Origin: DATGUN01 sp035301285
Lineage (GTDB): Bacteria > Bacillota > Bacilli > Bacillales > Amphibacillaceae
Assembly (NCBI GenBank): GCA_035301285.1
Contig: DATGUN010000006.1
Span: 1 to 64,000 of the forward strand
Direction: 5' to 3'
DNA length: 64,000 nucleotides
Under the pieces are notes generated by a model. The model made no database searches. It had not been told where the DNA came from and saw only the letters and a program-made list of their open reading frames with translations. Of the stretch, positions 1 through 8,472 are shown piece by piece (position 1 is the first letter of the stretch; every line of letters begins with the position of its first letter). A program made the translations under genes and the position numbers.

Positions 1-1
1 T

Positions 2-133
2 GTTGGTACCATCCAAGATAAAATGGATGAAAATGGCCAGCTGACCGACCATGGCACCATCGCATTCCTCGATAATGTCATTGAAAACTTTGTGGAGTTC
101 TATCACAAAACAAATAATGCCATCACCATATAA
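2..133 (+). CDS. NAD(P)H-dependent FMN reductase-like protein, C-terminal end only
   Basis: Only the last 43 codons are inside the window, ending at TAA 131-133. The tail (DENGQLTDHGT, then FLDNVIENFVEFY) has the pattern of the last helix of flavodoxin-fold NADPH-dependent FMN reductases and azoreductases, which use NAD(P)H to reduce flavin, quinones or azo compounds in the cytoplasm. The flavin-binding loops lie outside the window, so the family call rests on the tail alone and the substrate cannot be given. The gene is followed directly by a strong hairpin that it shares with the convergent antiporter gene. Confidence 0.55.
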   Translation, partial: VGTIQDKMDENGQLTDHGTIAFLDNVIENFVEFYHKTNNAITI

Positions 134-148
134 CATAATGACACGAAA

Positions 149-180
149 AAAAGGGGCTTCCATCAAAAGGCGCCCCTTTT
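149..180. terminator. Bidirectional rho-independent terminator
   Basis: AAAAGGGGC at 149-157 pairs with GCCCCTTTT at 172-180 around a 14-nt loop. A-tract on the left and T-tract on the right allow it to end both the plus-strand reductase and the minus-strand antiporter gene. Confidence 0.8.
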
Positions 181-190
181 CAATTTCGCT

Positions 191-2038
191 TCAATTTTGT
201 TTTTCCCCATTGCCATTTTTTATTGCCTGTTTATCCCTAATCTCTTTATCGGGTGGCGTCAAACTGACGATGGTATCACCCGCTTCAGGGTTGAGCGTCA
301 CTTCCTCTGAATAAAACTTCAGGACGGCAGATGGCTTTATGACATACAGGAAAATGGTTTCATTGTCTTTTTCTTCCAAGTATTGTTTGTAGCTGTATTT
401 ACTCGTCAACGTTGTATGTTTGAATACAAAACCGTCTTTTATTCGCTGATTCAAACCATCCAATGCGATATCTTCTTTAAATAAGATCCTGCCGCCTATT
501 TTAGCGACCGTATCGCCTGTATTTCCGTTGATATCCGTATACGGACTGATGCGAAAAACATTGGTACGTCCATATTCAGGCATGAAAGTCGTACATATGA
601 GCGCATTATAGGAATGATAATCCGTCGCTGAGATCAAATATTCATATGGCAAGGTGTCCAGATTATATTCCGTCTGCTCCGAAAGCATATCACCATGATA
701 AAAAGGAACGCCCGATTCACGTGCAACCTTCAAGTCTTCCCATGATGAATCGACGACAACGACGGGTGTCTTTGTTTTCAAGAATGTTTTTGCCAACCCA
801 ACTGAAAACGGGTTGCTTCCATTGATAATGACACCCGGACGTCCTTCCAACGATAAGTGCAGCTTCTTCGCCAACCAGCTGATCGAAAAGCCATGCGCGA
901 CAACCGTAAAAAAGACGAGTCCAAAGGTGAGTGTTGTAATCAACGATGCATCTTCATAACCTGCATCTGACAGGATCGATGCAAAATAACCTGACACGGT
1001 AAGGGCAACAATCCCTCTCGGTGCAATCCAACCGACAAGTGCCCTCTCATTCAAGGAGAGTCCTGTACCGATTGTCGAAAGGAATATGGAAATCGGCCTG
1101 ACCACAAACATCATCAATAGAACATAGAAAATAATACTCGGACTGAAAATATGCAATATGACATCAACTTTCAATGAGGCCGTCAGCATGATAAAAATAG
1201 CTGATATCAACAAAATGGATATGTTTTCCTTGAAGTGACGCATATCCTGTACAGAGTTGATCCCCATATTTGCAAGCGTCAGCCCCATTGCCGTTACAGC
1301 CAATAGACCCGTTTCATGCATAATGGTATCAGCCAATGTAAAGCTGAAGATGACCACAATGAATACAGCCGGCGATTTCAGGAATTCTGGAATATGGCCG
1401 ACCTCGAACATCCAGCCGATCCCCCAGCCACACAACCAACCGAGCACGGCACCAAACAAAGAGGCCAAAAAGAAAAGGATCAGTGCTGTACCATCTGGAT
1501 TCGTTGCCGTGATATACGCAATGATCTCAAACGCAAATACAGCCAACAAGGCACCGATCGGATCAACAATAATCCCTTCCCACTTTAAAATTTTGGCAGG
1601 GCGTGGTTTCAGTTTTGACTGTCTGAGCAACGGCAAAATAACCGTCGGTCCTGTCACAATGAATAAACCACCGATGACAAAAGCGACTGCCCATGACAAT
1701 CCAGCAATATAATGTGCTGTCAAAGATCCAAGAATCCAAGCGATGAAAGCACCAATTGTCGAAATGCGGAACACGGGCTTTCCGAGCCCACGTAATTCTT
1801 TGAAATTTAAATTCAAGCTACCTTCAAATAATATAATTGCAACGGCTACCGAAATGATCGGACTGTACAAATCACCAAAATCCACTTCCGGATTGATCAA
1901 TCCCAGTACCGGACCAATCAACAACCCTGTCACGGACATGACAACAATCGCTGGCATCCGGTATTTCCAGGCAACCCATTGGGATCCGATTCCCAGTAGC
2001 CCGATTAACATAATTTCAAATAAGATCGAAGGAACCAT
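191..2038 (-). CDS. CPA1-family cation:proton antiporter with C-terminal TrkA-like domain
   Basis: 615-residue inner-membrane antiporter that exchanges Na+ or K+ for H+, important for pH and salt balance. Residues 1 to about 395 form roughly 12 membrane segments with the CPA1 hallmarks TGPTV (129-133) and EGIIVDPIGA (154-163), whose Asp159 is the expected ion-binding acid. After residue 400 the protein becomes soluble: GVIINGSNPFSVGLA resembles a Rossmann TrkA-N/RCK nucleotide-binding fold and the last about 80 residues look TrkA-C-like, so gating by NAD(H) or cyclic dinucleotide is plausible but inferred. The ATG is preceded by AGGGGG at good spacing. Whether Na+ or K+ is carried cannot be read from sequence. 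Confidence 0.85.
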   Translation of the reverse strand: MVPSILFEIMLIGLLGIGSQWVAWKYRMPAIVVMSVTGLLIGPVLGLINPEVDFGDLYSPIISVAVAIILFEGSLNLNFKELRGLGKPVFRISTIGAFIAWILGSLTAHYIAGLSWAVAFVIGGLFIVTGPTVILPLLRQSKLKPRPAKILKWEGIIVDPIGALLAVFAFEIIAYITATNPDGTALILFFLASLFGAVLGWLCGWGIGWMFEVGHIPEFLKSPAVFIVVIFSFTLADTIMHETGLLAVTAMGLTLANMGINSVQDMRHFKENISILLISAIFIMLTASLKVDVILHIFSPSIIFYVLLMMFVVRPISIFLSTIGTGLSLNERALVGWIAPRGIVALTVSGYFASILSDAGYEDASLITTLTFGLVFFTVVAHGFSISWLAKKLHLSLEGRPGVIINGSNPFSVGLAKTFLKTKTPVVVVDSSWEDLKVARESGVPFYHGDMLSEQTEYNLDTLPYEYLISATDYHSYNALICTTFMPEYGRTNVFRISPYTDINGNTGDTVAKIGGRILFKEDIALDGLNQRIKDGFVFKHTTLTSKYSYKQYLEEKDNETIFLYVIKPSAVLKFYSEEVTLNPEAGDTIVSLTPPDKEIRDKQAIKNGNGEKQN

Positions 2039-2369
2039 TCGCTACCCCCTAAACCCCATTTCATATTCCTGAATGGGTTTCTTTCAAATATAAAGACATT
2101 TTATATGCGAAACGATAGAATGTAAACACTTTTACCTTTTAAATTTGAAAGATTTATATGAATTGCGACTGAAACAGCGAAATGAACGGTTTCCAGGCAA
2201 TCAAACCATTATTTTCATATATCCATAACAAAACGTTAACCGGGCCGTTGAAAAAACCCATCGCACCATGCGATTAACAGTACACCGTGCTCAACCACCT
2301 GTAAATGATATCATCTGACCCTCTTCATCTGGAAATATGTTAGGATAAATAAAGTGAAGGAGAATGAAT
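2039..2369. other. Divergent spacer between antiporter gene and recQ
   Basis: 331 nt with the minus-strand antiporter promoter on its left. On the right a possible short stem (TCGCA/TGCGA near 2262-2274) precedes recQ; no convincing plus-strand promoter or leader RNA was recognised. No gene is seen in it. Confidence 0.4.
2098..2126 (-). promoter_or_regulatory. Sigma-A-type promoter of the antiporter gene
   Basis: On the minus strand TTTACA (2126-2121), 17-nt spacer, TAAAAT (2103-2098), about 60 nt upstream of the antiporter start codon. Close to the TTGACA-N17-TATAAT consensus. Confidence 0.55.
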
Positions 2370-4520
2370 ATGCCAGTCAAAGAACAACAGATTTTACAAA
2401 CCTATTTTGGATATGAAACATTCAAGCCAGGGCAAAAAAAGACGATTGATAGCATCATAGATGGGCATAACACATTAGCCGTCATGCCAACAGGTGGCGG
2501 AAAATCATTATGCTACCAGATACCCGGGATGACTTTGAGCGGCACTGCGATCATCATTTCCCCATTAATATCCCTCATGAAAGATCAGGTGGATGCACTT
2601 GATGCGCTGGGCATTCCCGCGACATACATCAATAGTTCCATGACTGCGAACGAAAGACAGAATCGAATGCTGGAAATGGAGCGCGGTCGTTACAAATTCG
2701 TATATGTCGCTCCTGAACGGTTTGAATCCACACGTTTCATTCAATGTGTCCAATCGATAGACCTCTCATTGATTGCATTTGATGAAGCTCACTGCATTTC
2801 ACAGTGGGGACATGATTTCCGTCCAAGTTATCGGTCGATTATCCCAAACTTGAAAAAACTGTCCAATGTGCCGGTTACCATTGCATTGACCGCCACCGCT
2901 ACGGGTGAGGTCATTTCGGATATCCAGACATTGCTGCAAATTGACGACGGACATGTCATCAACACAGGTTTTGAACGGGAAAACCTATCCTTTCATGTTG
3001 TTAAAGGAAAAGATAAAAAATCGTATGTCCATTCATTTCTCAAAGCACATGAAAATGAATCGGGAATCATCTACACCGCAACCAGAAAACAGACCGATCA
3101 TCTATATGATGATCTGGACCGGCGAGGCTTTTCAGTTGCCAGATACCATGCCGGTCTGAGCGAAGATGAACGAAAACAGGCACAAGCAGCATTTATCCAT
3201 GATGAAACATCGGTTATTATCGCAACGAATGCATTTGGGATGGGCATTGATAAATCGAACGTCCGTTATGTCATCCACTACGCCATGCCTATGAGCATCG
3301 AATCATACTATCAAGAAGCAGGACGGGCGGGGCGCGACGGTGAACCAAGCGATTGCATCTTGCTTTTCTCTCCACAGGATATACAACTGCAAAAGTTTTT
3401 GATTGAACAATCGGATATGGATGAGCCAGCCAAACAAAATGAGTATCGCAAATTGCAAGCCATGATCAATTATTGCCATACTCATACATGTCTGACCGCG
3501 TATATATTGGAATACTTTGGTGATCCGAAGGCCCAGCATGCTTGCCAGCGATGCAGTCATTGCCTTGATGACCGGGATAAGACCGACATGACTGAAGAAG
3601 CACAAAAAATCTTATCCTGTGTCAAACGGATGGATGAACGCTTCGGTGTCAGTATGACTGCAAAAGTGTTGAAAGGCTCGCGTGATAAAAAAATAAACAA
3701 CTTTCGTTTACATACCCTTTCCACTTATGGCATCTTATCGGCCTATACGGAAAAAGAACTTACCGAATGGATACAGTTTTTGGTGGCTGACGGGATTTTA
3801 GCGACAGAAGAAGGTAAATACCCGACGTTGAAACTGAATAGGCAGTCTGTTGACGTTTTGAAAGGTAAACGAAAAGTCTGGATGTACACAACGCCGATCC
3901 CGACTACCGGGGAAGTCGATTATGACACCCAGTTATTTGATATTTTGCGTAAACGGCGAAAAGAAATGGCTGACAGAGATAAAGTGCCACCGTACGTGCT
4001 CTTTTCGGACATGACTTTAAAAGAATGTTGCCGATATTTACCTGAAACAAAAGAGGATATGCTTGAAATAAAAGGGATCGGCGAAAAAAAGTTCGAGGCA
4101 TACGGCACCCCATTCTTGAATGAAATCATCACATGGAAAACAGAGCATCCAGACATCCAACCTGCCAGAAAAATTGACGGAGCAAGTATCCCCGTCAGGA
4201 AAGAACCTTCACGAACTAAAACAGATGGGCCAAGTCACATCGAGAGCTATCATTTATTCCAAAGTGGAAAGTCGATTAAAGATATCGCTATTATGAGGGA
4301 TATGAATGGGCAAACCATTGAAGGGCATTTATTTAAAGCCTATAAAGAGGGGTATCCGCTTCTTTGGGACATCTTTTTTTCACCTGAAGAAGAGAAGGCC
4401 ATCCTTGAAGCACGGCAACAGAGCAGCGAAAACCGATTGAAACCGATAAAAAAGGCCCTACCTGATGCTTATACGTATACCATGATAAAAGCCGTCTTAG
4501 TGAAAAATGGACATCTTTGA
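2370..4520 (+). CDS. recQ: RecQ-family ATP-dependent 3'-5' DNA helicase
   Basis: 716-residue helicase for recombination and fork repair. Visible in order: Walker A PTGGGKS (40-46), DEAH box (138-141) followed by the RecQ signature CISQWGHDFRPSY, second RecA lobe with the AFGMGIDKSNVR and QEAGRAGRDG motifs, a four-Cys zinc site (CLTAYI...CQRCSHC), winged-helix region, an HRDC-like segment (TLKECCRYLPETKEDMLEIK) and a C-terminal helix-turn-helix (about 625-670) of the kind found at the end of longer Bacillus RecQ proteins. Start choice: an ATG also exists at 2364, but GAAGGAG (2356-2362) is only 1 nt from it and 7 nt from the ATG at 2370, so the latter is preferred. Longer than the roughly 600-residue minimal RecQ because of the HTH extension. 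Confidence 0.92.
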   Translation: MPVKEQQILQTYFGYETFKPGQKKTIDSIIDGHNTLAVMPTGGGKSLCYQIPGMTLSGTAIIISPLISLMKDQVDALDALGIPATYINSSMTANERQNRMLEMERGRYKFVYVAPERFESTRFIQCVQSIDLSLIAFDEAHCISQWGHDFRPSYRSIIPNLKKLSNVPVTIALTATATGEVISDIQTLLQIDDGHVINTGFERENLSFHVVKGKDKKSYVHSFLKAHENESGIIYTATRKQTDHLYDDLDRRGFSVARYHAGLSEDERKQAQAAFIHDETSVIIATNAFGMGIDKSNVRYVIHYAMPMSIESYYQEAGRAGRDGEPSDCILLFSPQDIQLQKFLIEQSDMDEPAKQNEYRKLQAMINYCHTHTCLTAYILEYFGDPKAQHACQRCSHCLDDRDKTDMTEEAQKILSCVKRMDERFGVSMTAKVLKGSRDKKINNFRLHTLSTYGILSAYTEKELTEWIQFLVADGILATEEGKYPTLKLNRQSVDVLKGKRKVWMYTTPIPTTGEVDYDTQLFDILRKRRKEMADRDKVPPYVLFSDMTLKECCRYLPETKEDMLEIKGIGEKKFEAYGTPFLNEIITWKTEHPDIQPARKIDGASIPVRKEPSRTKTDGPSHIESYHLFQSGKSIKDIAIMRDMNGQTIEGHLFKAYKEGYPLLWDIFFSPEEEKAILEARQQSSENRLKPIKKALPDAYTYTMIKAVLVKNGHL

Positions 4521-4550
4521 TTTACGGGAATAATACATTGCCTTGATGCA

Positions 4551-4592
4551 AAAAGGAAAGTGGGAGCACAGACGATGCCACTTTCCTTTTTT
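4551..4592. terminator. Bidirectional terminator between recQ and CBO0543-type gene
   Basis: AAAAGGAAAGTGG (4551-4563) pairs with CCACTTTCCTTTT (4578-4590), a 13-bp perfect stem with 14-nt loop, flanked by A and T runs on either side. It serves recQ on the plus strand and the convergent membrane protein gene on the minus strand. Confidence 0.85.
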
Positions 4593-4594
4593 GT

Positions 4595-5161
4595 TTATCG
4601 ATGGCGATGGTGGTTTTTTTGGATTACTTTTTCCAATGCATCCGTCAACCATTTCATAAATACACCTATGGCAATGTAAAATGGTGTGGAATAAACATGT
4701 TTCCAATTCATCATCATATACAGTTGCATCTTTTCAAAAACCGGTTCCGCGACGAAAACAGCGAATAAAGTAAGAACAACAAGAACAAATATATATTTTC
4801 CCCATGTTTTGACATATTGGTATAAGAGCATGTATGCGACTGGAAGAACCGACAGATCTACAAGGGACAATCGATCCAAGTAAGGCGTCGAGCCGTATGG
4901 ATAAGCCCAAAGCATAAGGGATAAGCCGATATCATCAAGGTGGGTGGCAATCATCGACGTCGATAAACCGACGAATAAAATGGTGAAAACCCTTGTTTTA
5001 TCCACAAGCCAAATCCAAATAAGCCACAGTATGATTGCAATGATAATCAACAGCCACCAGCGCCACGAAAATAATATTTCCTGCAAGAAATACACTTCCT
5101 GGTCTTTCATGAGCTTTTCTCTGGCATCAATGATATCGCTGTAATTTACCTGTAAGTTCAT
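4595..5161 (-). CDS. CBO0543-family integral membrane protein
   Basis: 188-residue protein with about five hydrophobic segments. The blocks YPYGSTPYLDR, DLSVLPVAYMLLYQY, FVAEPVFEKM and WKHVYSTPFYIAIG match the conserved pattern of the CBO0543 family of Bacillus/Clostridium membrane proteins, whose function is unknown. A GTG at 5173 would add four residues, but GGTGGGG sits 6 nt upstream of the ATG at 5161, so that ATG is chosen. It converges on recQ and shares its terminator; it is transcribed away from the membrane-protein pair that starts at 5299. Confidence 0.75.
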   Translation of the reverse strand: MNLQVNYSDIIDAREKLMKDQEVYFLQEILFSWRWWLLIIIAIILWLIWIWLVDKTRVFTILFVGLSTSMIATHLDDIGLSLMLWAYPYGSTPYLDRLSLVDLSVLPVAYMLLYQYVKTWGKYIFVLVVLTLFAVFVAEPVFEKMQLYMMMNWKHVYSTPFYIAIGVFMKWLTDALEKVIQKNHHRHR

Positions 5162-5298
5162 GCACGACCCCACCCATATATTGACTACCCCATAGCGTGT
5201 GCTTTGTGGAATATTCTATACGCACACACGGATACCGAGCATAAACCCGTGCAATTCGGAAAAGCTATTCAGTGAATCACTCAACTTGAGGTGTCCAC

Positions 5299-6084
5299 AT
5301 GAAAAACGTTTCGCGTCACAATCAATATCCATCTGCATTTATCAGTGGAGGTGGAACAACATCGATCCATCCAAGGAACCCATATATCATTGCATGGTGG
5401 AATGCGGCTTTCCCTGGATTCGGGCATCTTCTTTTATCCAAAATCTCACGTGGACTCATCTTATTCATGTGGGAAGTGGTTGTCAATTTACATACCAATT
5501 TAAATAGCGCCATCCTTTACTCTATTCAGGGGCATTTTTCGGAAGCGATGGCTATTCTTGATACAAAATGGTTATTTATGTACATGCCCGTTTATCTGTT
5601 TGGCATATGGGATGCATACCGTACAACCGTCGATCTTAATAATTTATATACACTGATCGAAACTCGTAAAACACCCATTAAACGGTTCAGCATCAGCAGA
5701 TTTGAAATTAACCATCTGGACAAGAGACGCCCGCTCATGGCCGTGATGTGGTCATTGTTCATTCCTGGTCTCGGACAGCTCTACCTTCACCAGATCATCA
5801 TCGCCTTTTTCAGTATTTCATGGACACTCATTTTCTTATACTTTTCCAATTTTTTCGATGCGCTTCATCTTTTATTTTTAGGTGATATTAACATGGCTAC
5901 GGCGACATTGGACCCTATGTGGTTTTTATTCATGCCATCACTTTATGGTTTTTCCGTTTATCACGCATACATTTCAACGGTTGAATTCAATAATCTTTTT
6001 GACAGGGAACAGACAAGATTTTTAAATAGCAACTACCAACAAGGTCCATACCCGTTACCACAAACAACGTTCAAAAGGGAGTGA
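5299..6084 (+). CDS. Membrane protein made of two tandem TM2-like repeats
   Basis: 261 residues. Two halves repeat each other with an offset of about 117 residues: PGFGHLLL (39-46) against PGLGQLYL (156-163), LDTKWLFMYMP (87-97) against LDPMWFLFMP (204-213), and AYRTTVDLNNLY (106-117) against AYISTVEFNNLF (223-234). Each repeat has three or so hydrophobic segments, with a PGxGxLxL turn like that of TM2-domain proteins. No catalytic motif is seen and the function is unknown. GAGGTG lies 6 nt before the ATG. The stop is 6 nt before the next start, so the two genes are one operon. Confidence 0.75.
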   Translation: MKNVSRHNQYPSAFISGGGTTSIHPRNPYIIAWWNAAFPGFGHLLLSKISRGLILFMWEVVVNLHTNLNSAILYSIQGHFSEAMAILDTKWLFMYMPVYLFGIWDAYRTTVDLNNLYTLIETRKTPIKRFSISRFEINHLDKRRPLMAVMWSLFIPGLGQLYLHQIIIAFFSISWTLIFLYFSNFFDALHLLFLGDINMATATLDPMWFLFMPSLYGFSVYHAYISTVEFNNLFDREQTRFLNSNYQQGPYPLPQTTFKRE

Positions 6085-6090
6085 GAATGA

Positions 6091-6555
6091 TTGCAGATAT
6101 TTGCCACATTCGAGCATCATATTTATCTAGAAATCGCTTTAAACAAACTGGAGGAAATTGGAATAACAAAGGAAAATATTTATGCCGTGCCATTGAACCA
6201 TCGTTCTCAAGAAACGCCATTATTTGATACGATACATCATTCAGATGGAACGACTTTTTTTGACCTAGCCATGGCACTGGCAACCGCATTTTCGGTGATT
6301 GGCGTCGGCGTGGGTTTTCAATTGAAATGGGGACCGATCTATTGGGGGCTGATTGCAGCAATCATTGGATTTATGCTTGGCTTCATCATACGACTCATCA
6401 TTGAGTTTGGATTTAAAAACAAGGGGTGGACCTTTCGAAAACAAAGACACACAGAAGTTATCCTGATTATTGATTGTCCCGATCCAAACATACAAACCGT
6501 TGAACGATTACTTTGGGACCACTTTGCTTTGGGAATCGCAAAAATAGAAACATGA
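6091..6555 (+). CDS. Small membrane protein with soluble ends, unknown function
   Basis: 154 residues starting at TTG 6091, with GGGAG about 8 nt upstream inside the end of the preceding gene. The N-terminal 40 residues (MQIFATFEHHIYLEIALNKL) look like a small alpha/beta, possibly ferredoxin-like domain, reminiscent of the N-terminal part of YflT-type stress proteins. Two membrane helices follow at about 57-105, then a second soluble stretch (TEVILIIDCPDPNIQTVERL). The pattern suggests a duplicated alpha/beta domain split by a membrane hairpin. I do not recognise the family. It is translationally close to the duplicated membrane protein upstream, and its 3' end abuts array A. Confidence 0.65.
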   Translation: MQIFATFEHHIYLEIALNKLEEIGITKENIYAVPLNHRSQETPLFDTIHHSDGTTFFDLAMALATAFSVIGVGVGFQLKWGPIYWGLIAAIIGFMLGFIIRLIIEFGFKNKGWTFRKQRHTEVILIIDCPDPNIQTVERLLWDHFALGIAKIET

Positions 6556-6576
6556 TGTTTTATTGTCTGTCATGTT

Positions 6577-7120
6577 CTTGATTGAAAAACCACTTCGTTC
6601 GACGGCTTAATTCAATCAAGAACGACCCTTGATTGAAAAATGAGGGTGCGAGAGGGGCAAAATTGCATCAAGAACTCTCCTTAATTGAAAAGTGACCGTA
6701 CAAGAGGGACAGAATTGCATCAAGAGCACTCCTTGATTGAAAAATGGGCGTACAAGAGGGGCAGAATTGCATCAAGAACACTTCTTGATTGAAAAATGGA
6801 CGTACAAGAGGGACAAAATTGCATCAAGAACGACCCTTGATTGAAAAAAAACCATCCAAAGGGGTCAAAATTGCATTAAGAACACTCCTTGATTGAAAAA
6901 TGGACGTACAAGAGGGACAAAATTGCATCAAGAGCACTCCTTGATTGAAAAATGGACGTACAAGAGGGACAAAATTGCATCAAGAACACTCCTTGATTGA
7001 AAAATGACCATACAAGAGGGGCAAAATTGCATCAAGAACACTCCTTGATTGAAAAATGACCATGCAAGGGACCCAGAATTCAATCAAGAACCATTCCATC
7101 CCTTATCGAAAAATGACCTT
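6577..7120. repeat. Tandem 52-bp hairpin repeat array A (10 units plus a partial)
   Basis: Units begin with CTTGATTG at 6577, 6628, 6680, 6732, 6784, 6836, 6888, 6940, 6992 and 7044; a degenerate CTTATCG follows at 7102. Spacing is 51 then 52 eight times, then 58. Each junction forms a stem, ATCAAG with CTTGAT around a 7-nt loop. Internal units differ by a few bases, mostly in the middle, so this is a repeat-only array without spacers. 52 is not a multiple of 3 and no frame stays open. It fills the convergent spacer between the 154-residue membrane protein gene and the aminopeptidase gene. Confidence 0.95.
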
Positions 7121-7130
7121 CAACCAACAA

Positions 7131-7171
7131 AACAGCTATGTTATCCGATCACCACAGATGACATAGCTGTT
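7131..7171 (-). terminator. Terminator of the aminopeptidase gene
   Basis: AACAGCTATGT (7131-7141) and ACATAGCTGTT (7161-7171) form a perfect 11-bp stem with 19-nt loop; on the minus strand it is followed by TTTTGTTGGTT. It lies 57 nt past the aminopeptidase stop. Confidence 0.75.
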
Positions 7172-7227
7172 TCTGTTCCTTTTGTTCAATTTGTGTAAAA
7201 CAAAGGAAATCTTTCATATCATACGTT

Positions 7228-8472
7228 TTAATTACCTGTTATATCCAGTGCCCATGTCCCATTCCGGAAAACAGGTTCGGTCGTCCCATCTTGTTTTACA
7301 CCATCGATATCCAGGTTTTCCGAACCAATCATGAAGTCAACGTGTGTCAGACTATCATTGACACCATGTTGATCCAATTCCTCATCCGACATAGCCGATC
7401 CGCCTTCCAAATTCGTTGGGTACGCTTTACCCAGCGCAATATGACATGACGCATTTTCATCAAACAGTGTGTTGTAAAAAATAAGGCCTGATTGTGATAC
7501 GGGTGACTCATGTGGCACAAGCGCGACTTCTCCCAAACGGCGTGCCCCCTCATCCGTATCCAATAAATGTTTCAAAGTATCTTCACCTTGTTCTGCTTTG
7601 AAGTCAACCACTTTACCATCTTTGAATGTCAAACTGAAATGATCGATTAAGCTCCCTCCATAATTTAAGGGTTTGGTACTGGACACTGTTCCATTGACAC
7701 CATATTTGTGAGGCAGTGAAAAGACTTCCTCCGTCGGCATATTCGGATTGAACGTAATTCCTTTTTCAGACGTTGCGGAACCACCTTTCCAAATGTGACC
7801 TTTCGGCAATTCAATTTCCAATTCTGTGCCAGGTCCTTTAAAAATCAATTTTTGATAATTTTTTTGGTTCAAAATCTCCCGTGCCGTCTCAAGCGTTTTG
7901 TTATGCGCATCCCACGCAGCTATCGGGTCATCCTTGTCCACACGGACAATTTTTACAATCGCATCCCATAATTTTTCAATGGCTGCTTCTTTCGTTTCGT
8001 CAGGAAAAATCTTCTGTGCCCAATCACCGGTGGGAATGGAAATAATCGACCACGTGATTTTGTCGTTCATTGTGTATGTCCGGAAGTTTTTCATAGCTTC
8101 CGCTCCGGCCTTATTGGCATTGGCAACACGTGTCGGATCAATATCTTTCAATAAATCCGGGTCTGTGGAGCGAATGGATAATACAGCTGCACCATCTTCA
8201 GCAAAACTGTCATGTAAATTTACCTTCCATTCTGGAAAAGTATTCAGTACTTCATCTGGTGCATTTTCATATTTTAAAAGTGTCAGCTCATCGTCTACCC
8301 AATTGATATGTACGTCTTTTGCACCCAGTTCATACGCCTTCCGCGCCACGATTCGTGTGAAGTCAGCTCCCTCGATCGGGGCATTGATCATGAGTGCCTG
8401 ATTTTTTTGAAGATTTACCCCTGTTTGCAATGCCAATTCGGCATACTTCTCTTTCGTTTTTTGATCAATCAT
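7228..8472 (-). CDS. ampS: M29-family aminopeptidase (AmpS/PepS type)
   Basis: 414-residue cytoplasmic metallo-aminopeptidase that removes N-terminal residues from peptides. The N-terminal half carries YAELALQTGVNLQKNQ, and the metal-binding C-terminal half includes FKGPGTELEIELPKG, EVFSLPHKYGVNGTV, LGEVALVPHESPV, NASCHIALG and HVDFMIGS, in the order typical of M29 peptidases (aminopeptidase T/S). Length is normal. The reading frame extends 23 codons upstream to 8541, but the ATG at 8472 has GGGAGG about 8 nt ahead and begins MIDQKTKEKYAELAL as expected. It fits with the two oligopeptide importers elsewhere in the window as the step releasing free amino acids. Confidence 0.9.
   Translation of the reverse strand: MIDQKTKEKYAELALQTGVNLQKNQALMINAPIEGADFTRIVARKAYELGAKDVHINWVDDELTLLKYENAPDEVLNTFPEWKVNLHDSFAEDGAAVLSIRSTDPDLLKDIDPTRVANANKAGAEAMKNFRTYTMNDKITWSIISIPTGDWAQKIFPDETKEAAIEKLWDAIVKIVRVDKDDPIAAWDAHNKTLETAREILNQKNYQKLIFKGPGTELEIELPKGHIWKGGSATSEKGITFNPNMPTEEVFSLPHKYGVNGTVSSTKPLNYGGSLIDHFSLTFKDGKVVDFKAEQGEDTLKHLLDTDEGARRLGEVALVPHESPVSQSGLIFYNTLFDENASCHIALGKAYPTNLEGGSAMSDEELDQHGVNDSLTHVDFMIGSENLDIDGVKQDGTTEPVFRNGTWALDITGN

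Noticed and set aside
5199..5507. Plus-strand frame of about 102 codons across the start of the duplicated membrane protein
   Set aside because: It lies in another frame of a clearly coding region and has no ribosome site.
6577..7120. Array A considered as a CRISPR array
   Set aside because: The whole 52-bp unit is repeated; there are no unique spacers, no 25-40 nt repeat/spacer alternation and no cas genes in the window.
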